Source: Roseburia sp. CAG:309 (GTDB lineage Bacteria > Bacillota > Clostridia > Lachnospirales > Lachnospiraceae). Taken from it: a stretch of 44,051 nt of DNA. The position numbers and the translations under genes were made by a program. Positions within the stretch are counted from its first letter, which is position 1, and each line of letters starts with the position of its first letter. Below the pieces are notes generated by a model. The model saw only the letters and a list, made by a program, of their open reading frames with translations. It was not told the origin of the DNA and did not search any database. Of this stretch, positions 31,205 to 40,438 are shown piece after piece. Location: positions 1 to 44,051 of the forward strand of contig FR894025.1 in NCBI GenBank assembly GCA_000434115.1, in the 5' to 3' direction.

Positions 31205-31629
31205 ATGGTGATCTTGGTTGATACCAATATTTTATTAAATTATCTTACAAACAGACAAGATGAGTATTTGGAGCAATCGATCCGGATTGTAGAGATGTGC
31301 GCACGGGATTATTTATTGGATATGTTGCGTTTCATACTCTTTCTACATTGTGGTATGTACTTCGGAAACGAAGTCAGGAAGAACGAAGACAAAATTTGAG
31401 GGATATTTGCGAAATATTTAGTGTGGCAGCTGCGTCAAAGAGTGAAATTATAGATGCCATTAATAGGGATTTTTTTGCTGATTTTGAAGACTGTTTGCAG
31501 GATAAATGTGCGAAGGAAGTGGGTGCTGACTATATAATTACCTGTAGCACAAAGGATTTTGAAAATTCGGAAGTTCAGGCAGTGAATCCTAAGGAATTTA
31601 TGGATAGGGTCGCAAATGGAACAATCTGA
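31205..31629 (+). pseudogene. PIN-domain toxin gene broken by a frameshift
   Basis: VapC-like RNase fold split over two frames. The first frame gives VILVDTNILLNYLTNRQDEY, with the first catalytic Asp. After about codon 35 the family sequence continues one frame over: GYVAFHTLSTLWYVLRKRS, then DFFADFEDCLQDKCAKEVGADYIITCSTKDFENSEV, with the later acidic residues. The switch falls near 31300-31310 (TGTGCGCACGGGATTA) and fits a single-base indel. It starts near ATG 31205 (or TTG 31196 after GGAGG). No intact antitoxin gene is adjacent. A sequencing error cannot be excluded. Confidence 0.75.
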
Positions 31630-31658
31630 CAACTTTTTCAGGCAAGGAAAGCCCCTTC

Positions 31659-31708
31659 AGGACCAATGCAGATACAAACAGGATAATTCATTTGTACGCA
31701 TTGGTCCT
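31659..31708. other. Long hairpin upstream of purA
   Basis: AGGACCAATGC (31659-31669) pairs with GCATTGGTCCT (31698-31708), continued by TACAAA/TTTGTA. It has no T-run. It lies before the purA promoter, so it is more likely the end of the PIN transcript than a purA leader. Confidence 0.6.
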
Positions 31709-31748
31709 TGATGCTTTCTTATATAAATAAAAAGAATCGTCTTTGCAC

Positions 31749-31777
31749 TTGCAAACCTATCCAAAATCATATATAAT
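31749..31777 (+). promoter_or_regulatory. SigA-type promoter of purA
   Basis: TTGCAA (31749-31754), 17 nt, TATAAT (31772-31777), about 60 nt before the ATG. Confidence 0.75.
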
Positions 31778-31841
31778 AAATTTGTGTGCGTCTGTGCATA
31801 CAAAAAAAGGTGAAAAACGTGAGTTTAAGGAGGAATGGCTA

Positions 31842-33116
31842 ATGGTAACAGCAGTTGTAGGAGCCAATTGGGGAGACGAAGGAAAAGGTAAGATTACCGA
31901 TATGCTGGGCGAAGAGTCCGATATCATTGTACGTTTTCAGGGAGGCAGCAATGCCGGTCATACGATCGTAAATGATTATGGAAAATTTGCATTACATATC
32001 CTTCCATCAGGTGTGTTCTATAATCATACCACAAGTATTATTGGAAATGGAGTGGCATTGAATATTCCGGATCTGTTCCGCGAGATTAATGACATTGTAA
32101 ACCAGGGAGTGCCGAAACCGAAGATTTTGGTGTCGGATCGTGCTCAAATTGTAATGCCTTACCACGTGCTGTTTGATCAATATGAGGAAGAGCGTTTGGC
32201 TGGAAAGTCATTTGGCTCTACGAAATCAGGAATTGCGCCATTCTATTCTGATAAATATGCGAAAGTCGGTGTACAGGTTTCTGAATTGTTTGACGAAGAA
32301 GCACTTCGCGAAAAAATCGAGGGAATCTGTGTGCAGAAAAATGTGATCTTAGAGCATCTTTATCACAAACCGGCTTTGAATGTTGACGAGTTGATGAAGA
32401 CTTTGGCAGAGTACCGTGATATGGTAGCGCCTTATGTATGCGACGTATCAGCTTATCTGTATGAAGCAAGACAGCAGGGTAAACGAATCCTGTTAGAAGG
32501 TCAGCTTGGATCCTTGAAAGATCCGGATCACGGAATCTATCCGATGGTTACTTCCTCGTCTACACTGGCTGCGTATGGAGCAATTGGAGCAGGAATCCCA
32601 CCATATGAGATTGGACGTATTGTGACGGTTGTAAAGGCATATTCCAGTGCTGTTGGAGCCGGAGAATTTGTCAGTGAGATCTTTGGGGATGAGGCCGATG
32701 AACTCCGCCGCCGCGGTGGTGATGGGGGAGAATATGGTGCTACGACAGGCCGTCCACGCCGTATGGGATGGTTTGATGCGGTAGCGAGCCGTTATGGATG
32801 CCGTATTCAGGGTGCGACAGAAGTGGCACTTACTGTACTTGATGTACTTGGCTATCTGGATGAGCTTCCGATCTGCGTTGGATATGAGATCGACGGAAAA
32901 GTGACGAAAGACTTCCCGACAACGAGAGAACTCAAGAAAGCTAAACCGGTATATGAAGTACTTCCGGGATGGAAAGAAGAGATCCGCGGAATTACAGAGT
33001 ATGACAAACTTCCGGAGAATTGCCGCAAATATATCGAATTTATTGAAAAAGAACTTGGCGTGCCGATCAAGATGGTTTCCAATGGACCGGGACGACATGA
33101 AATCATATATCGTTGA
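31842..33116 (+). CDS. purA: Adenylosuccinate synthetase
   Basis: GTP-dependent enzyme joining IMP and aspartate to adenylosuccinate, the substrate of PurB. 424 aa. N-terminal GTP loop VVGANWGDEGKGKI, then RFQGGSNAGHTIV, SDRAQIVMPYHVLFD, GSTKSGIAPFYSDK, LEGQLGSLKDPDHGIYPMVTSS, and TTGRPRRMGWFDAV. The usual GDEGKGKI and QG segments are intact. ATG 31842 follows AAGGAGG at 31827-31833; the frame is open further upstream to 31743 but includes the promoter. It has its own transcript, although the family partner purB is only 1.8 kb upstream. Confidence 0.96.
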   Translation: MVTAVVGANWGDEGKGKITDMLGEESDIIVRFQGGSNAGHTIVNDYGKFALHILPSGVFYNHTTSIIGNGVALNIPDLFREINDIVNQGVPKPKILVSDRAQIVMPYHVLFDQYEEERLAGKSFGSTKSGIAPFYSDKYAKVGVQVSELFDEEALREKIEGICVQKNVILEHLYHKPALNVDELMKTLAEYRDMVAPYVCDVSAYLYEARQQGKRILLEGQLGSLKDPDHGIYPMVTSSSTLAAYGAIGAGIPPYEIGRIVTVVKAYSSAVGAGEFVSEIFGDEADELRRRGGDGGEYGATTGRPRRMGWFDAVASRYGCRIQGATEVALTVLDVLGYLDELPICVGYEIDGKVTKDFPTTRELKKAKPVYEVLPGWKEEIRGITEYDKLPENCRKYIEFIEKELGVPIKMVSNGPGRHEIIYR

Positions 33117-33126
33117 TGAATATGGA

Positions 33127-33164
33127 AAAGGATGGAAATCAGGAAAACTTGGTTTCCATCCTTT
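33127..33164. other. Hairpin after purA, no T-run
   Basis: AAAGGATGGAAA (33127-33138) and TTTCCATCCTTT (33153-33164), a perfect 12-bp stem. The following GGTATAAAG is not a T-run, so read-through into the antiporter operon is possible; no good promoter for that operon was found in the 73-nt spacer. Confidence 0.6.
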
Positions 33165-33189
33165 GGTATAAAGCGAGGATGGAGAAGAC

Positions 33190-33663
33190 ATGTTTTTGGT
33201 ATTTTTTATATTTTGGGTTGTGCTGAATGGCAAAATAAATGGGGAAATTGCAGCATTCGGCGTAGTGATCGCGCTTGCTGTATTTTTGTTTTGCTATAAA
33301 TTTTTGGAATATTCCGTAAAGAAAGACATAGCAGTTTGCAAGGTTTCCGGCCTTGCTGTTTGCTATGTCTTTTTGCTGCTTTGGGAGATCATAAAGGCGA
33401 ATGTAGGAGTCATGCGGTTCGTCTACAATGAAAGAGAAGAAGTAGAACCGTGTATCGTTGAGATGGAAACGCCGTTTGAGATTAATTGTCTCAATGTGAT
33501 TCTGGCAGATTCCATCACACTGACACCGGGAACGATAACGGTAGAGCTGACCGCAGATAAATTTACCATTCACTGCCTGGATCAAACGATGGCAGAGGGG
33601 ATGAAAGATTCGTCATTTGTACAGTTACTGAGAAAGATTGAACGGGAGGTGAAGGCATGTTGA
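33190..33663 (+). CDS. mnhE: Na+/H+ antiporter subunit E (MrpE/MbhA-like)
   Basis: 157-aa membrane subunit of an Mrp-type cation/proton antiporter. Two or three N-terminal transmembrane helices (FFIFWVVLNGKINGEIAAFG, LLLWEIIKANVGVMRFVYN) are followed by a cytosolic beta-rich domain with the family pattern NCLNVILADSITLTPGTITVEL. First gene of a ten-gene operon (33190-42220). It overlaps the F subunit by 7 nt. Subunit E supports assembly and activity rather than carrying the proton path. Confidence 0.92.
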   Translation: MFLVFFIFWVVLNGKINGEIAAFGVVIALAVFLFCYKFLEYSVKKDIAVCKVSGLAVCYVFLLLWEIIKANVGVMRFVYNEREEVEPCIVEMETPFEINCLNVILADSITLTPGTITVELTADKFTIHCLDQTMAEGMKDSSFVQLLRKIEREVKAC

Positions 33664-33959
33664 CAACGATACAGCAGCCATTTTTTATCGTAGTATTTAT
33701 TCTGCTCGGAAGCTGCATGATCGCCTGTCTGATCGCAGCCATACGCGGTCCGGAACTTGGCGACCGAATTGTGGCAGCAAATATGATTGGAACATTGACG
33801 ATCGCCGCCATCTGCCTTCTTTCCTATGCGTTAAAAGAAAGCTGGCTTTTGGATGTGGCATTGATTTACACCATGATCAGTTTTCTGGCAGTCGTCGTAT
33901 TGACGCGTATTTTTATACGCCGTTACAAAAGCCGCGCCAAAGAGCAGGAGAAAGGATAA
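33657..33959 (+). CDS. mnhF: Antiporter subunit F (MrpF/MbhB-like)
   Basis: 100-aa protein with three transmembrane helices: residues about 8-28, 38-58 and 62-86. Family features are AIRGPELGDRIVAANMIGT and the LDVALIYTMISFLAVVVLTR end, including the conserved Asp residues. It starts inside the end of the E gene with GGGAGG upstream. The next gene begins 4 nt after its stop. Confidence 0.92.
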   Translation: MLTTIQQPFFIVVFILLGSCMIACLIAAIRGPELGDRIVAANMIGTLTIAAICLLSYALKESWLLDVALIYTMISFLAVVVLTRIFIRRYKSRAKEQEKG

Positions 33960-33963
33960 AAAG

Positions 33964-34278
33964 ATGGAATGGATTCGTTTTATTGTCGCAGCGGTCTGCA
34001 TCAGCGGCGGCGTATTTGTAATGATATCTGCGGCGATCGGGGTGTACCGTTTTCCCGAATGCCTGACCCGGATGCACGCGGCAGCAATGGGTGACACGTT
34101 AGGGCTGGGGCTTATTATTCTGGGACTTATTGTGCTCTTTGGATTTTCGGTTACGACCGTTAAACTGGTACTTGTCGTCGCCTTTTTGTGGACAACCGGT
34201 CCGGTGTCCAGTCATCTCATCGCGCAGATGATGGTAGAAAAAAAGAAAAAGAGAGAAGAGGAGGCAAAACAAAAATGA
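33964..34278 (+). CDS. mnhG: Antiporter subunit G (MrpG/MbhC-like)
   Basis: 104-aa, three-helix subunit. The signature GVYRFPECLTRMHAAAMGDTLG is followed by two hydrophobic helices and VVAFLWTTGPVSSHLIAQM. The tail is highly charged (KKKKREEEAKQK). It overlaps the following gene by 4 nt (ATGA). Confidence 0.92.
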   Translation: MEWIRFIVAAVCISGGVFVMISAAIGVYRFPECLTRMHAAAMGDTLGLGLIILGLIVLFGFSVTTVKLVLVVAFLWTTGPVSSHLIAQMMVEKKKKREEEAKQK

Positions 34279-34565
34279 CAATTTTTTCCTATATTTTAGT
34301 GACGTTTTTGATCGTTTGTGCGGTTGCTGTCTGCCTCAATAAAAATCTCCTCACTTCGATCGTCATATTTATGTCATATAGCGTGATCATGTGCATTATC
34401 TGGATCCTTTTGGAATCTCCCGATCTTGCGATCACAGAGGCGGCGGTCGGAGCCGGTGTTACAAGTCTTCTTTTCTTTATGACATTGAAAAAAATACATG
34501 CCCTGACAGAGGTTCGCGGAGAAGAGGAACCGATGTGGGATGACGAAGAGGGGGAGGACGAATGA
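34275..34565 (+). CDS. DUF4040/MbhD-like antiporter subunit
   Basis: 96-aa membrane protein matching the C-terminal MrpA segment that in Mbh hydrogenases is a separate gene (mbhD, DUF4040). Three helices; the conserved core is LLESPDLAITEAAVGAGVTSLLFFM. The acidic tail is unusual (EEEPMWDDEEGEDE). The open frame extends upstream, but the ATG at 34275 in the mnhG stop is the sensible start. It overlaps the next gene by 4 nt. Confidence 0.88.
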   Translation: MTIFSYILVTFLIVCAVAVCLNKNLLTSIVIFMSYSVIMCIIWILLESPDLAITEAAVGAGVTSLLFFMTLKKIHALTEVRGEEEPMWDDEEGEDE

Positions 34566-35548
34566 GCAGAGAAAGGGAAAACTATGAAAATGGCTGGTGG
34601 CGGAAATTACAGCGTTTTGTCGATGGAGAACGCGTGGAAAAACACGAGTATGAAGATATTTTTGAAAATCACACGTCGTTTTTGAAGAATGAGGCAGATA
34701 AAGAGACTACAGAAGTAGAACAAATTGCTGCTAAACCGTACAGAATGTCAAGAAAAGAGCTTTATAAGCGATATGAAAAATGGCCGCAGACAAGAGGTTT
34801 TCAATGGTTCCGGAGAATATACAACTGCGTGGCGGTCTTGTTTTGTCTGGCGCTCATTACGGTGCTTTTGCTGACGGTAAATCAATTGCCGACGTTTGGG
34901 GCTAAAGACAATCCGACTTCGAATGAAGTAGTCAGCCGTTATATTACAAAAGGGCTGGAGGAAACCGGGGCGACGAATATTGTGGCAGGCATGATCCTTG
35001 ATTACCGTGCTTTTGATACATTGGGCGAATCGCATGTGCTGTTTATCGCGGCGACCTGCGTGATGATCCTTCTTCGTCTCGATTCGAAGACCAAACGAAA
35101 TCAGGAGATCCGGAGAAAACCCAAAAAGACGGACGATCCGATCCTGCGTATGGCGGCAAAATTATTGACACCGTTTATCCTGATCTTTGGAATTTATATC
35201 GTGCTGAATGGACATTTGTCTCCGGGAGGTGGATTTTCCGGCGGCGCGATCATCGGAGCGGGGCTGATTCTTATGGCAAATGCGTTTGGCTTTGAGCAGA
35301 CCGACCGTTTCTTTACGCGAAAGACCTATTCGATCATTACGGTCGCATCACTTTTGTTTTACTCGGCAGCCAAAAGCTATTCGTTTTTTACCGGAGCCAA
35401 TCATCTGGAAAGTGGGATCCCAAAGGGGATTCCGGGGGCGATCGTGAGTGGAGGACTGATTCTGCCATTAAATATCTGCGTGGGAATGGTCGTCGCTTGT
35501 ACCATGTACGGCTTCTATTCGCTGTTTCGGAAAGGGGAGATTGGATAA
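34562..35548 (+). CDS. Fused MbhE-MrpB (MnhB) antiporter subunit
   Basis: 328 aa. About 85 N-terminal residues are hydrophilic and unrelated to the family (rich in Glu/Lys/Arg). Then comes an MbhE-like two-helix unit (about 88-170: SNEVVSRYITKGLEETGATN, DYRAFDTLGESHVLF). The rest (about 195-328) is an MnhB domain with four helices and the signature GIYIVLNGHLSPGGGFSGGA and the GIPGAIVSGGLILPLNICVG end. In archaeal Mbh these are two genes (mbhE, mbhF). Start ATG 34562 overlaps the DUF4040 gene. Confidence 0.88.
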   Translation: MSRERENYENGWWRKLQRFVDGERVEKHEYEDIFENHTSFLKNEADKETTEVEQIAAKPYRMSRKELYKRYEKWPQTRGFQWFRRIYNCVAVLFCLALITVLLLTVNQLPTFGAKDNPTSNEVVSRYITKGLEETGATNIVAGMILDYRAFDTLGESHVLFIAATCVMILLRLDSKTKRNQEIRRKPKKTDDPILRMAAKLLTPFILIFGIYIVLNGHLSPGGGFSGGAIIGAGLILMANAFGFEQTDRFFTRKTYSIITVASLLFYSAAKSYSFFTGANHLESGIPKGIPGAIVSGGLILPLNICVGMVVACTMYGFYSLFRKGEIG

Positions 35549-35549
35549 A

Positions 35550-35918
35550 ATGACATTATTTACCAATTATTATGAGACGGCTGCCGTGATCCTTTTTGGC
35601 ATCGGACTTACGACCTTGCTGCTTCATAAAAATATGATCAAAAAAATTATGGGATTTAATATTATGGATACGGCGATTTATCTGTTTTTGACATCAAAAG
35701 GGTATATCGTGGGACGGCTTGCTCCGATCGTTGTCAATGACGATCTGCGGGTGGAGACGTATGTCAATCCGATTCCAAGCGGACTGGTGTTGACAGGGAT
35801 CGTTGTATCGGTCAGTGTCACGGCACTGATGCTGGCCATTACGGTGAGACTGTATAAACGTTATGGCACATTGGATATCGATGAGATCGCACTTAGCGCA
35901 AAGAGAGAGGAGATATAA
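35550..35918 (+). CDS. mnhC: Antiporter subunit C (MrpC/NuoK-like)
   Basis: 122 aa with three transmembrane helices, related to NuoK of complex I. Motifs: LFGIGLTTLLLHKNMIKKIMGFNIMDTAIYLFL and the NPIPSGLVLTGIVVSVSVTALMLAI segment typical of MrpC. ATG 35550 is used because GGGGAG ends 10 nt before it; an in-frame TTG at 35541 is too close. The gene starts 1 nt after the MnhB-domain gene. Confidence 0.92.
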   Translation: MTLFTNYYETAAVILFGIGLTTLLLHKNMIKKIMGFNIMDTAIYLFLTSKGYIVGRLAPIVVNDDLRVETYVNPIPSGLVLTGIVVSVSVTALMLAITVRLYKRYGTLDIDEIALSAKREEI

Positions 35919-35923
35919 GATTC

Positions 35924-37411
35924 ATGAATCTGGTGCAGAACTTTCCATTTATGAATATTATCATGTGTCTGGCAAGCGGCGTGATATCTTCGGTACTTCC
36001 GGCAAAGAAGGCGCGAGTGTGGACCCTTACCCTGCTGACGGTACTTCTTGCGATGTCCGGCTGCGTGCTGGCATTTGTCCTTGGTACGGGTGAACCGTAT
36101 GTCTATATGATGGGGCATTTCCCGGCACCTTGGGGCAATGAGATCCGCGTCGGCATTTTAGAAGGTGTGATGGCGGTTGTATTTTGTCTGATCATGCTTT
36201 TGTCGGTTGCTGGCGGAGGAAAATATATCGCAAGAGACATCGCGGTGACAAAGCAGAATTTGTTTTATGTACTCGTGAATCTGATGATGAGTTCTCTTCT
36301 GGCGCTGGTCTACACCAATGATATGTTTACGGCGTACGTATTTATCGAGATTAATACGATCGCGGCAGGAGGCCTGATTTTGATCCGTGAAACCGGACAT
36401 ACGCTGGTTGCTGCGACCAAATATATGATCATGAGTTTGATCGGTTCCGGTCTGATACTGATCGGAATATCAATGCTTTACGGCATTACGGGGCATCTTC
36501 TGATGTCCAATATGAAAGAGACGGTAGCCGCGCTGAATGCAAATGGACAGTACACGATGCCGCTTACCGTAGTCATTGTACTCATGTGCGTAGGACTGGC
36601 AATCAAGTCGGCACTGTTTCCGTTTCACAGCTGGCTGCCGGATGCCTATAGTTATGGTACGGCATCTTCGAGTGCCATATTATCGAGTCTGGTATCAAAA
36701 AGTTATATCTTTTTGCTTTTGAAAATATTTTACCGCGTGATCGGCATTGATGTAATCGAAATGCATCATGTCGGAAATCTGTTGTTTGTTCTCGGCGTGC
36801 TGGGAATGATCCTTGGCTCCGTTCGTGCGATACGGCAGGTGGATATCCGCCGCATGATCGCGTATTCTTCGGTAGCACAGATCGGCTACATTTATATGGG
36901 GATCGGAATTGGGACAAAAACCGGTATGCTTGCGGCCATTTTTCATATCATTTCGCATGCTGCCTCCAAATCCATGTTGTTTATCGCAGCAAGGGGATTG
37001 TCCGAGGTTTCGGACGACAGCAAGTTGTTTGAAGATTTAAAAGGAGCGGGCTACCGCAATGTGGCTGCCGGAGCGGGATTTGCCGTAGGCGCGTTGTCAA
37101 TGGTCGGAATTCCGCTGTTTGCCGGGTTTACCTCTAAAGTATATTTTGCGATGGGCGCATTGGAAGCCGGACAGGAGAAAATGTGGGTTGCAATGATCGC
37201 ATTGGCAATCAGTACGGTTCTCAATGCCGTGTATTTCCTGCATACTGTTATGACGATTTACACGCCGGCACCGGACAAAAAAGGGCGTGCGAAAAATGGC
37301 GTGCCGTATGTCACAGCCATTCTTGTATTTATTGGATTAAACCTGTTTTTGGGAATTGGTTCCAATCTTGTGTGGGAAGCGATCGCAGCAGGCGTGCAGA
37401 TGTTTTCATAG
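35924..37411 (+). CDS. Proton-conducting antiporter subunit 1 (MrpD/NuoN-like)
   Basis: 495-aa polytopic membrane protein, about 14 helices, of the NuoL/M/N-MrpA/D family. The residues of the proton path are present: the TM5 Glu in AYVFIEINTIAAGG, the TM7 Lys in LAIKSALFPFHSWLPDAY, a Lys in SSLVSKSYIFLLLK, and a TM12 Lys in PLFAGFTSKVYFA. Also RRMIAYSSVAQIGYIYMGIG and FHIISHAASKSMLF. The GAGAGGAG ribosome site precedes ATG 35924. First of four paralogous channel subunits in a row. Confidence 0.93.
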   Translation: MNLVQNFPFMNIIMCLASGVISSVLPAKKARVWTLTLLTVLLAMSGCVLAFVLGTGEPYVYMMGHFPAPWGNEIRVGILEGVMAVVFCLIMLLSVAGGGKYIARDIAVTKQNLFYVLVNLMMSSLLALVYTNDMFTAYVFIEINTIAAGGLILIRETGHTLVAATKYMIMSLIGSGLILIGISMLYGITGHLLMSNMKETVAALNANGQYTMPLTVVIVLMCVGLAIKSALFPFHSWLPDAYSYGTASSSAILSSLVSKSYIFLLLKIFYRVIGIDVIEMHHVGNLLFVLGVLGMILGSVRAIRQVDIRRMIAYSSVAQIGYIYMGIGIGTKTGMLAAIFHIISHAASKSMLFIAARGLSEVSDDSKLFEDLKGAGYRNVAAGAGFAVGALSMVGIPLFAGFTSKVYFAMGALEAGQEKMWVAMIALAISTVLNAVYFLHTVMTIYTPAPDKKGRAKNGVPYVTAILVFIGLNLFLGIGSNLVWEAIAAGVQMFS

Positions 37412-37449
37412 AGCAATAGTTATAGTCAACGAGAGAAAGAGGGGAAGAA

Positions 37450-38919
37450 ATGCTGGCAATACCGATATTTTTACCGCTGATCAGTGGTTTTGTATTATAT
37501 TTACTCGCGACGGCAGGACACAAATGGCAGGAAGGAATTACCAAAAAATTATCCGTGGTTGTGATGGGAATTGTTCTTCTGACGGCAGTATTTCACGGAA
37601 TCAATTTATATGAGAAAAGTGCGGCGGTCACGATCTGGAAATTAAAGGAGGACATCCCGATCTTATTGAAGCTGGATGATTTAGGCACTGTCTTTTCTAC
37701 GCTTGTAGTATTTATATGGCTGTTGGTTACTCTTTATACCTTTTCTTATATGAAAGGGGATAAGAAGGGCGCGCGTTTTCTGGGATGCCATCTGATGACA
37801 TTGGGAATGCTTATGGGAATTACAAGTGCCGGAAATCTGGTAACAATGTACCTCTTTTACGAAGGAATGACGCTGGCGACGATCGGATATGTCATTCATG
37901 CGCAGACGAAAGAAGCAATCGCCGCCGGATACAAATATGTATTTTATTCGATCGCAGGTGCTTTTTTGGGATTGATCGGTTTCTTTTATATTTACCAGCT
38001 GACACCGTCGATCGCCTTTACACCGGGCGGAAATTTCACGCAAGCAGCGATTGCGGGGCATGAAACGACGCTTCAGCTCGCTGTTTTAGGGATGATTATC
38101 GGGTTTGGTTCCAAAGCCGGTATGTTTCCGCTTCATGGCTGGCTTTCTACGGCACATCCGGTTGCTCCGGCACCGGCGAGTGCAATTTTGTCGGGCGTCA
38201 ATACGAAAATGGGTGTTATTGCCATTCTTCGTGTCGTTTATTATATTGCGGGAGCGGATTTCCTGCGGAAGTCCTTTGTGCAGTATATTGTGATCGGTCT
38301 GACACTGCTTACGATATTTATGGGTTCTATGCTTGCTTATAAGGAAAAGATCATGAAACGGCGGCTTGCGTATTCAACCGTAAGTCAGGTTTCCTACATT
38401 TTGTTTGGAATCATGCTGCTGCAGCCGGCGGGCTTTGTTGGGGCGATGCTGCATGTGATCTACCATTCGGTTATTAAAAATAATCTTTTCCTCTGTGCCG
38501 GCGCGGTCATCCATGAGACCGGGGCTGCAAGAGTAGAAGAATATCGGGGAATCGGAAAGCGGATGCCGGTTACCATGGTCTGTTTTACCTTTGCCTCCCT
38601 TGCCCTTGTGGGAATTCCGCCGTTTAGCGGATTTGTCAGTAAATGGAAATTGGGGACAAGTGCTCTTTTTTCCGAAATTCGTGTGGCAAAGATTGCGGGG
38701 CCGGTTGTGCTTCTTGTGAGTGCACTTTTGACAGCCGGCTATCTTTTGACGGTAAGCGTCTATGCTTTTTATGATAAACCGGAAAAAGAAGAGCGGGTAA
38801 AGGAAGACCGGAAAATGGTCATTCCGATGGTAATTCTGGCAGTTTTGGCGCTTTTGCTTGGAATTTTCAATGAACCGCTGATTCACGGTTTGGAAGATAT
38901 TGTAAAAGAAATTATATAA
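37450..38919 (+). CDS. Proton-conducting antiporter subunit 2 (NuoL/M/N-like)
   Basis: 489 aa, polytopic. Channel residues: Glu in MYLFYEGMTLATIG, Lys in GFGSKAGMFPLHGWLSTAHP, Lys in SGVNTKMGVIAIL, Lys in PPFSGFVSKWKLG. Also RRLAYSTVSQVSYILFGIML and HVIYHSVIKNNLFLCAGAV. Ribosome site AGGGGAAG before ATG 37450. Closer in motif style to subunit 3 than to subunit 1. Confidence 0.92.
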   Translation: MLAIPIFLPLISGFVLYLLATAGHKWQEGITKKLSVVVMGIVLLTAVFHGINLYEKSAAVTIWKLKEDIPILLKLDDLGTVFSTLVVFIWLLVTLYTFSYMKGDKKGARFLGCHLMTLGMLMGITSAGNLVTMYLFYEGMTLATIGYVIHAQTKEAIAAGYKYVFYSIAGAFLGLIGFFYIYQLTPSIAFTPGGNFTQAAIAGHETTLQLAVLGMIIGFGSKAGMFPLHGWLSTAHPVAPAPASAILSGVNTKMGVIAILRVVYYIAGADFLRKSFVQYIVIGLTLLTIFMGSMLAYKEKIMKRRLAYSTVSQVSYILFGIMLLQPAGFVGAMLHVIYHSVIKNNLFLCAGAVIHETGAARVEEYRGIGKRMPVTMVCFTFASLALVGIPPFSGFVSKWKLGTSALFSEIRVAKIAGPVVLLVSALLTAGYLLTVSVYAFYDKPEKEERVKEDRKMVIPMVILAVLALLLGIFNEPLIHGLEDIVKEII

Positions 38920-38944
38920 GAAGAGAGGGGAACGTGGTGAAAAA

Positions 38945-40423
38945 ATGAATGTGTTATTGTTAGTTTTACCAATTGTGCTGCCAATTCTGGGAGGAGCCGT
39001 ACTTCCTCTCTTTCCGTGGAAACGGCGGCAGCAGAGAAATATTTATGTGGAAGGTATCGTGATCGCCACTTCGATTTTGATGTGGAGTTCACTGCTTTTG
39101 CATCCGGCATCTTATACACGGCTTATTAATCTCGCCGGCATACTGGAAGTTTCGGTGCATTTGGACGGCGCAGGCATGGTGTTTGCTGCCCTTGTCAGTA
39201 CATTGTGGCCATTTGCTTCGCTGTATGCGTTTGAATACATGCACGGGGAAAAAGGGGAAAACCGTTTCTTCTCTTTTTACACAATGACGTACGGGATCAC
39301 GCTTGGAATTGCGATGTCCGCCAATTTGATGACGATGTATATGTTTTACGAAATGTTGACGCTGGTTACGATTCCGCTTGTCATGCACACGATGACCCCG
39401 GAAGCACGGTATGCAGGACGAAAATATGCATATTATTCGATCGGTGGAGCGGCGTTTGCGTTTATCGGATTTATTTTCATCCTCCGTTATGGAACAAGCA
39501 TGAATTTTACTTTTGGCGGCGTTCTGGATATGACGAAAGTGAGCGGCCATGAAGCACTTTTGCAGGCCGTTTTTGTCTGTATGGTACTGGGATTTGGCGT
39601 AAAAGCGGCATTGTTTCCACTTCACGGATGGCTGCCGACGGCTTCGGTGGCACCAACCCCGGTGACGGCGCTTTTGCATGCTGTCGCAGTGGTGAAATCG
39701 GGAGCATTTGCGATCCTGCGTATCACGTATTACATTTTTGGAACATCCTTTTTACGGGGAACACCGGCACAGTATATGGTACTTGGACTGGTAGGAATTT
39801 CCATTTTGTTTTGTTCTTCCAATGCTGTCAAGGAACAGCATTTAAAACGGCGTTTTGCCTATTCGACAGCAAGCAACCTGTCGTATATTTTATTTGGATT
39901 TTTATTGATGACCCCAATGGGAATGATCGGCGGTCTGACGCATATGATCTTCCACGGAATTATGAAAATTTCGCTTTTCTTTGCGGTCGGCGCGATCATG
40001 CACCAGACCGGAAAACATTATATTTACGAAATTGCCGGCTTGGGAAAAAAGATGCCGGTGGTATTTGGCTGTATGAGCGTGGCAGGGATCGCCTTGATCG
40101 GAATTCCGCCGCTTACCGGATTTATCAGCAAATGGAACATTGCGACAGCGGCAGTAGATGCCTATCAAAAGGGAAACCGGCTGGCACCGTACCTGATTTT
40201 AATTCTGGTGTTGTCCGCCTTTTTGACCGCAGTCTATATATTTACAATTTTAGGAAAAGCTTATCTGGTAGAACCGGCGGATGACAGCGGGAAAACAAAC
40301 TGTGATCCGGGCTGGCAGATGAAAGTGCCGATGGTTCTCTTTGCCATATTGATTGTTGTTTTTGGATTGTATTCGAAGCCGCTTATGACTTTTTTTACAT
40401 GGGTTGCCAATGGCTTGCTTTAG
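38945..40423 (+). CDS. Proton-conducting antiporter subunit 3 (NuoL/M/N-like)
   Basis: 492 aa, polytopic. Channel residues: Glu in MYMFYEMLTLVTIPLV, Lys in GFGVKAALFPLHGWLPTASV, Lys in AVAVVKSGAFAILR, Lys in PPLTGFISKWNIATA. Also KRRFAYSTASNLSYILFGFLL and HMIFHGIMKISLFFAVG. ATG 38945 follows GAGGGGAAC; spacing from subunit 2 is 25 nt. Its pairing with subunit 2 suggests an in-operon duplication. Confidence 0.92.
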   Translation: MNVLLLVLPIVLPILGGAVLPLFPWKRRQQRNIYVEGIVIATSILMWSSLLLHPASYTRLINLAGILEVSVHLDGAGMVFAALVSTLWPFASLYAFEYMHGEKGENRFFSFYTMTYGITLGIAMSANLMTMYMFYEMLTLVTIPLVMHTMTPEARYAGRKYAYYSIGGAAFAFIGFIFILRYGTSMNFTFGGVLDMTKVSGHEALLQAVFVCMVLGFGVKAALFPLHGWLPTASVAPTPVTALLHAVAVVKSGAFAILRITYYIFGTSFLRGTPAQYMVLGLVGISILFCSSNAVKEQHLKRRFAYSTASNLSYILFGFLLMTPMGMIGGLTHMIFHGIMKISLFFAVGAIMHQTGKHYIYEIAGLGKKMPVVFGCMSVAGIALIGIPPLTGFISKWNIATAAVDAYQKGNRLAPYLILILVLSAFLTAVYIFTILGKAYLVEPADDSGKTNCDPGWQMKVPMVLFAILIVVFGLYSKPLMTFFTWVANGLL

Positions 40424-40438
40424 GAGGTGGATGGACAA

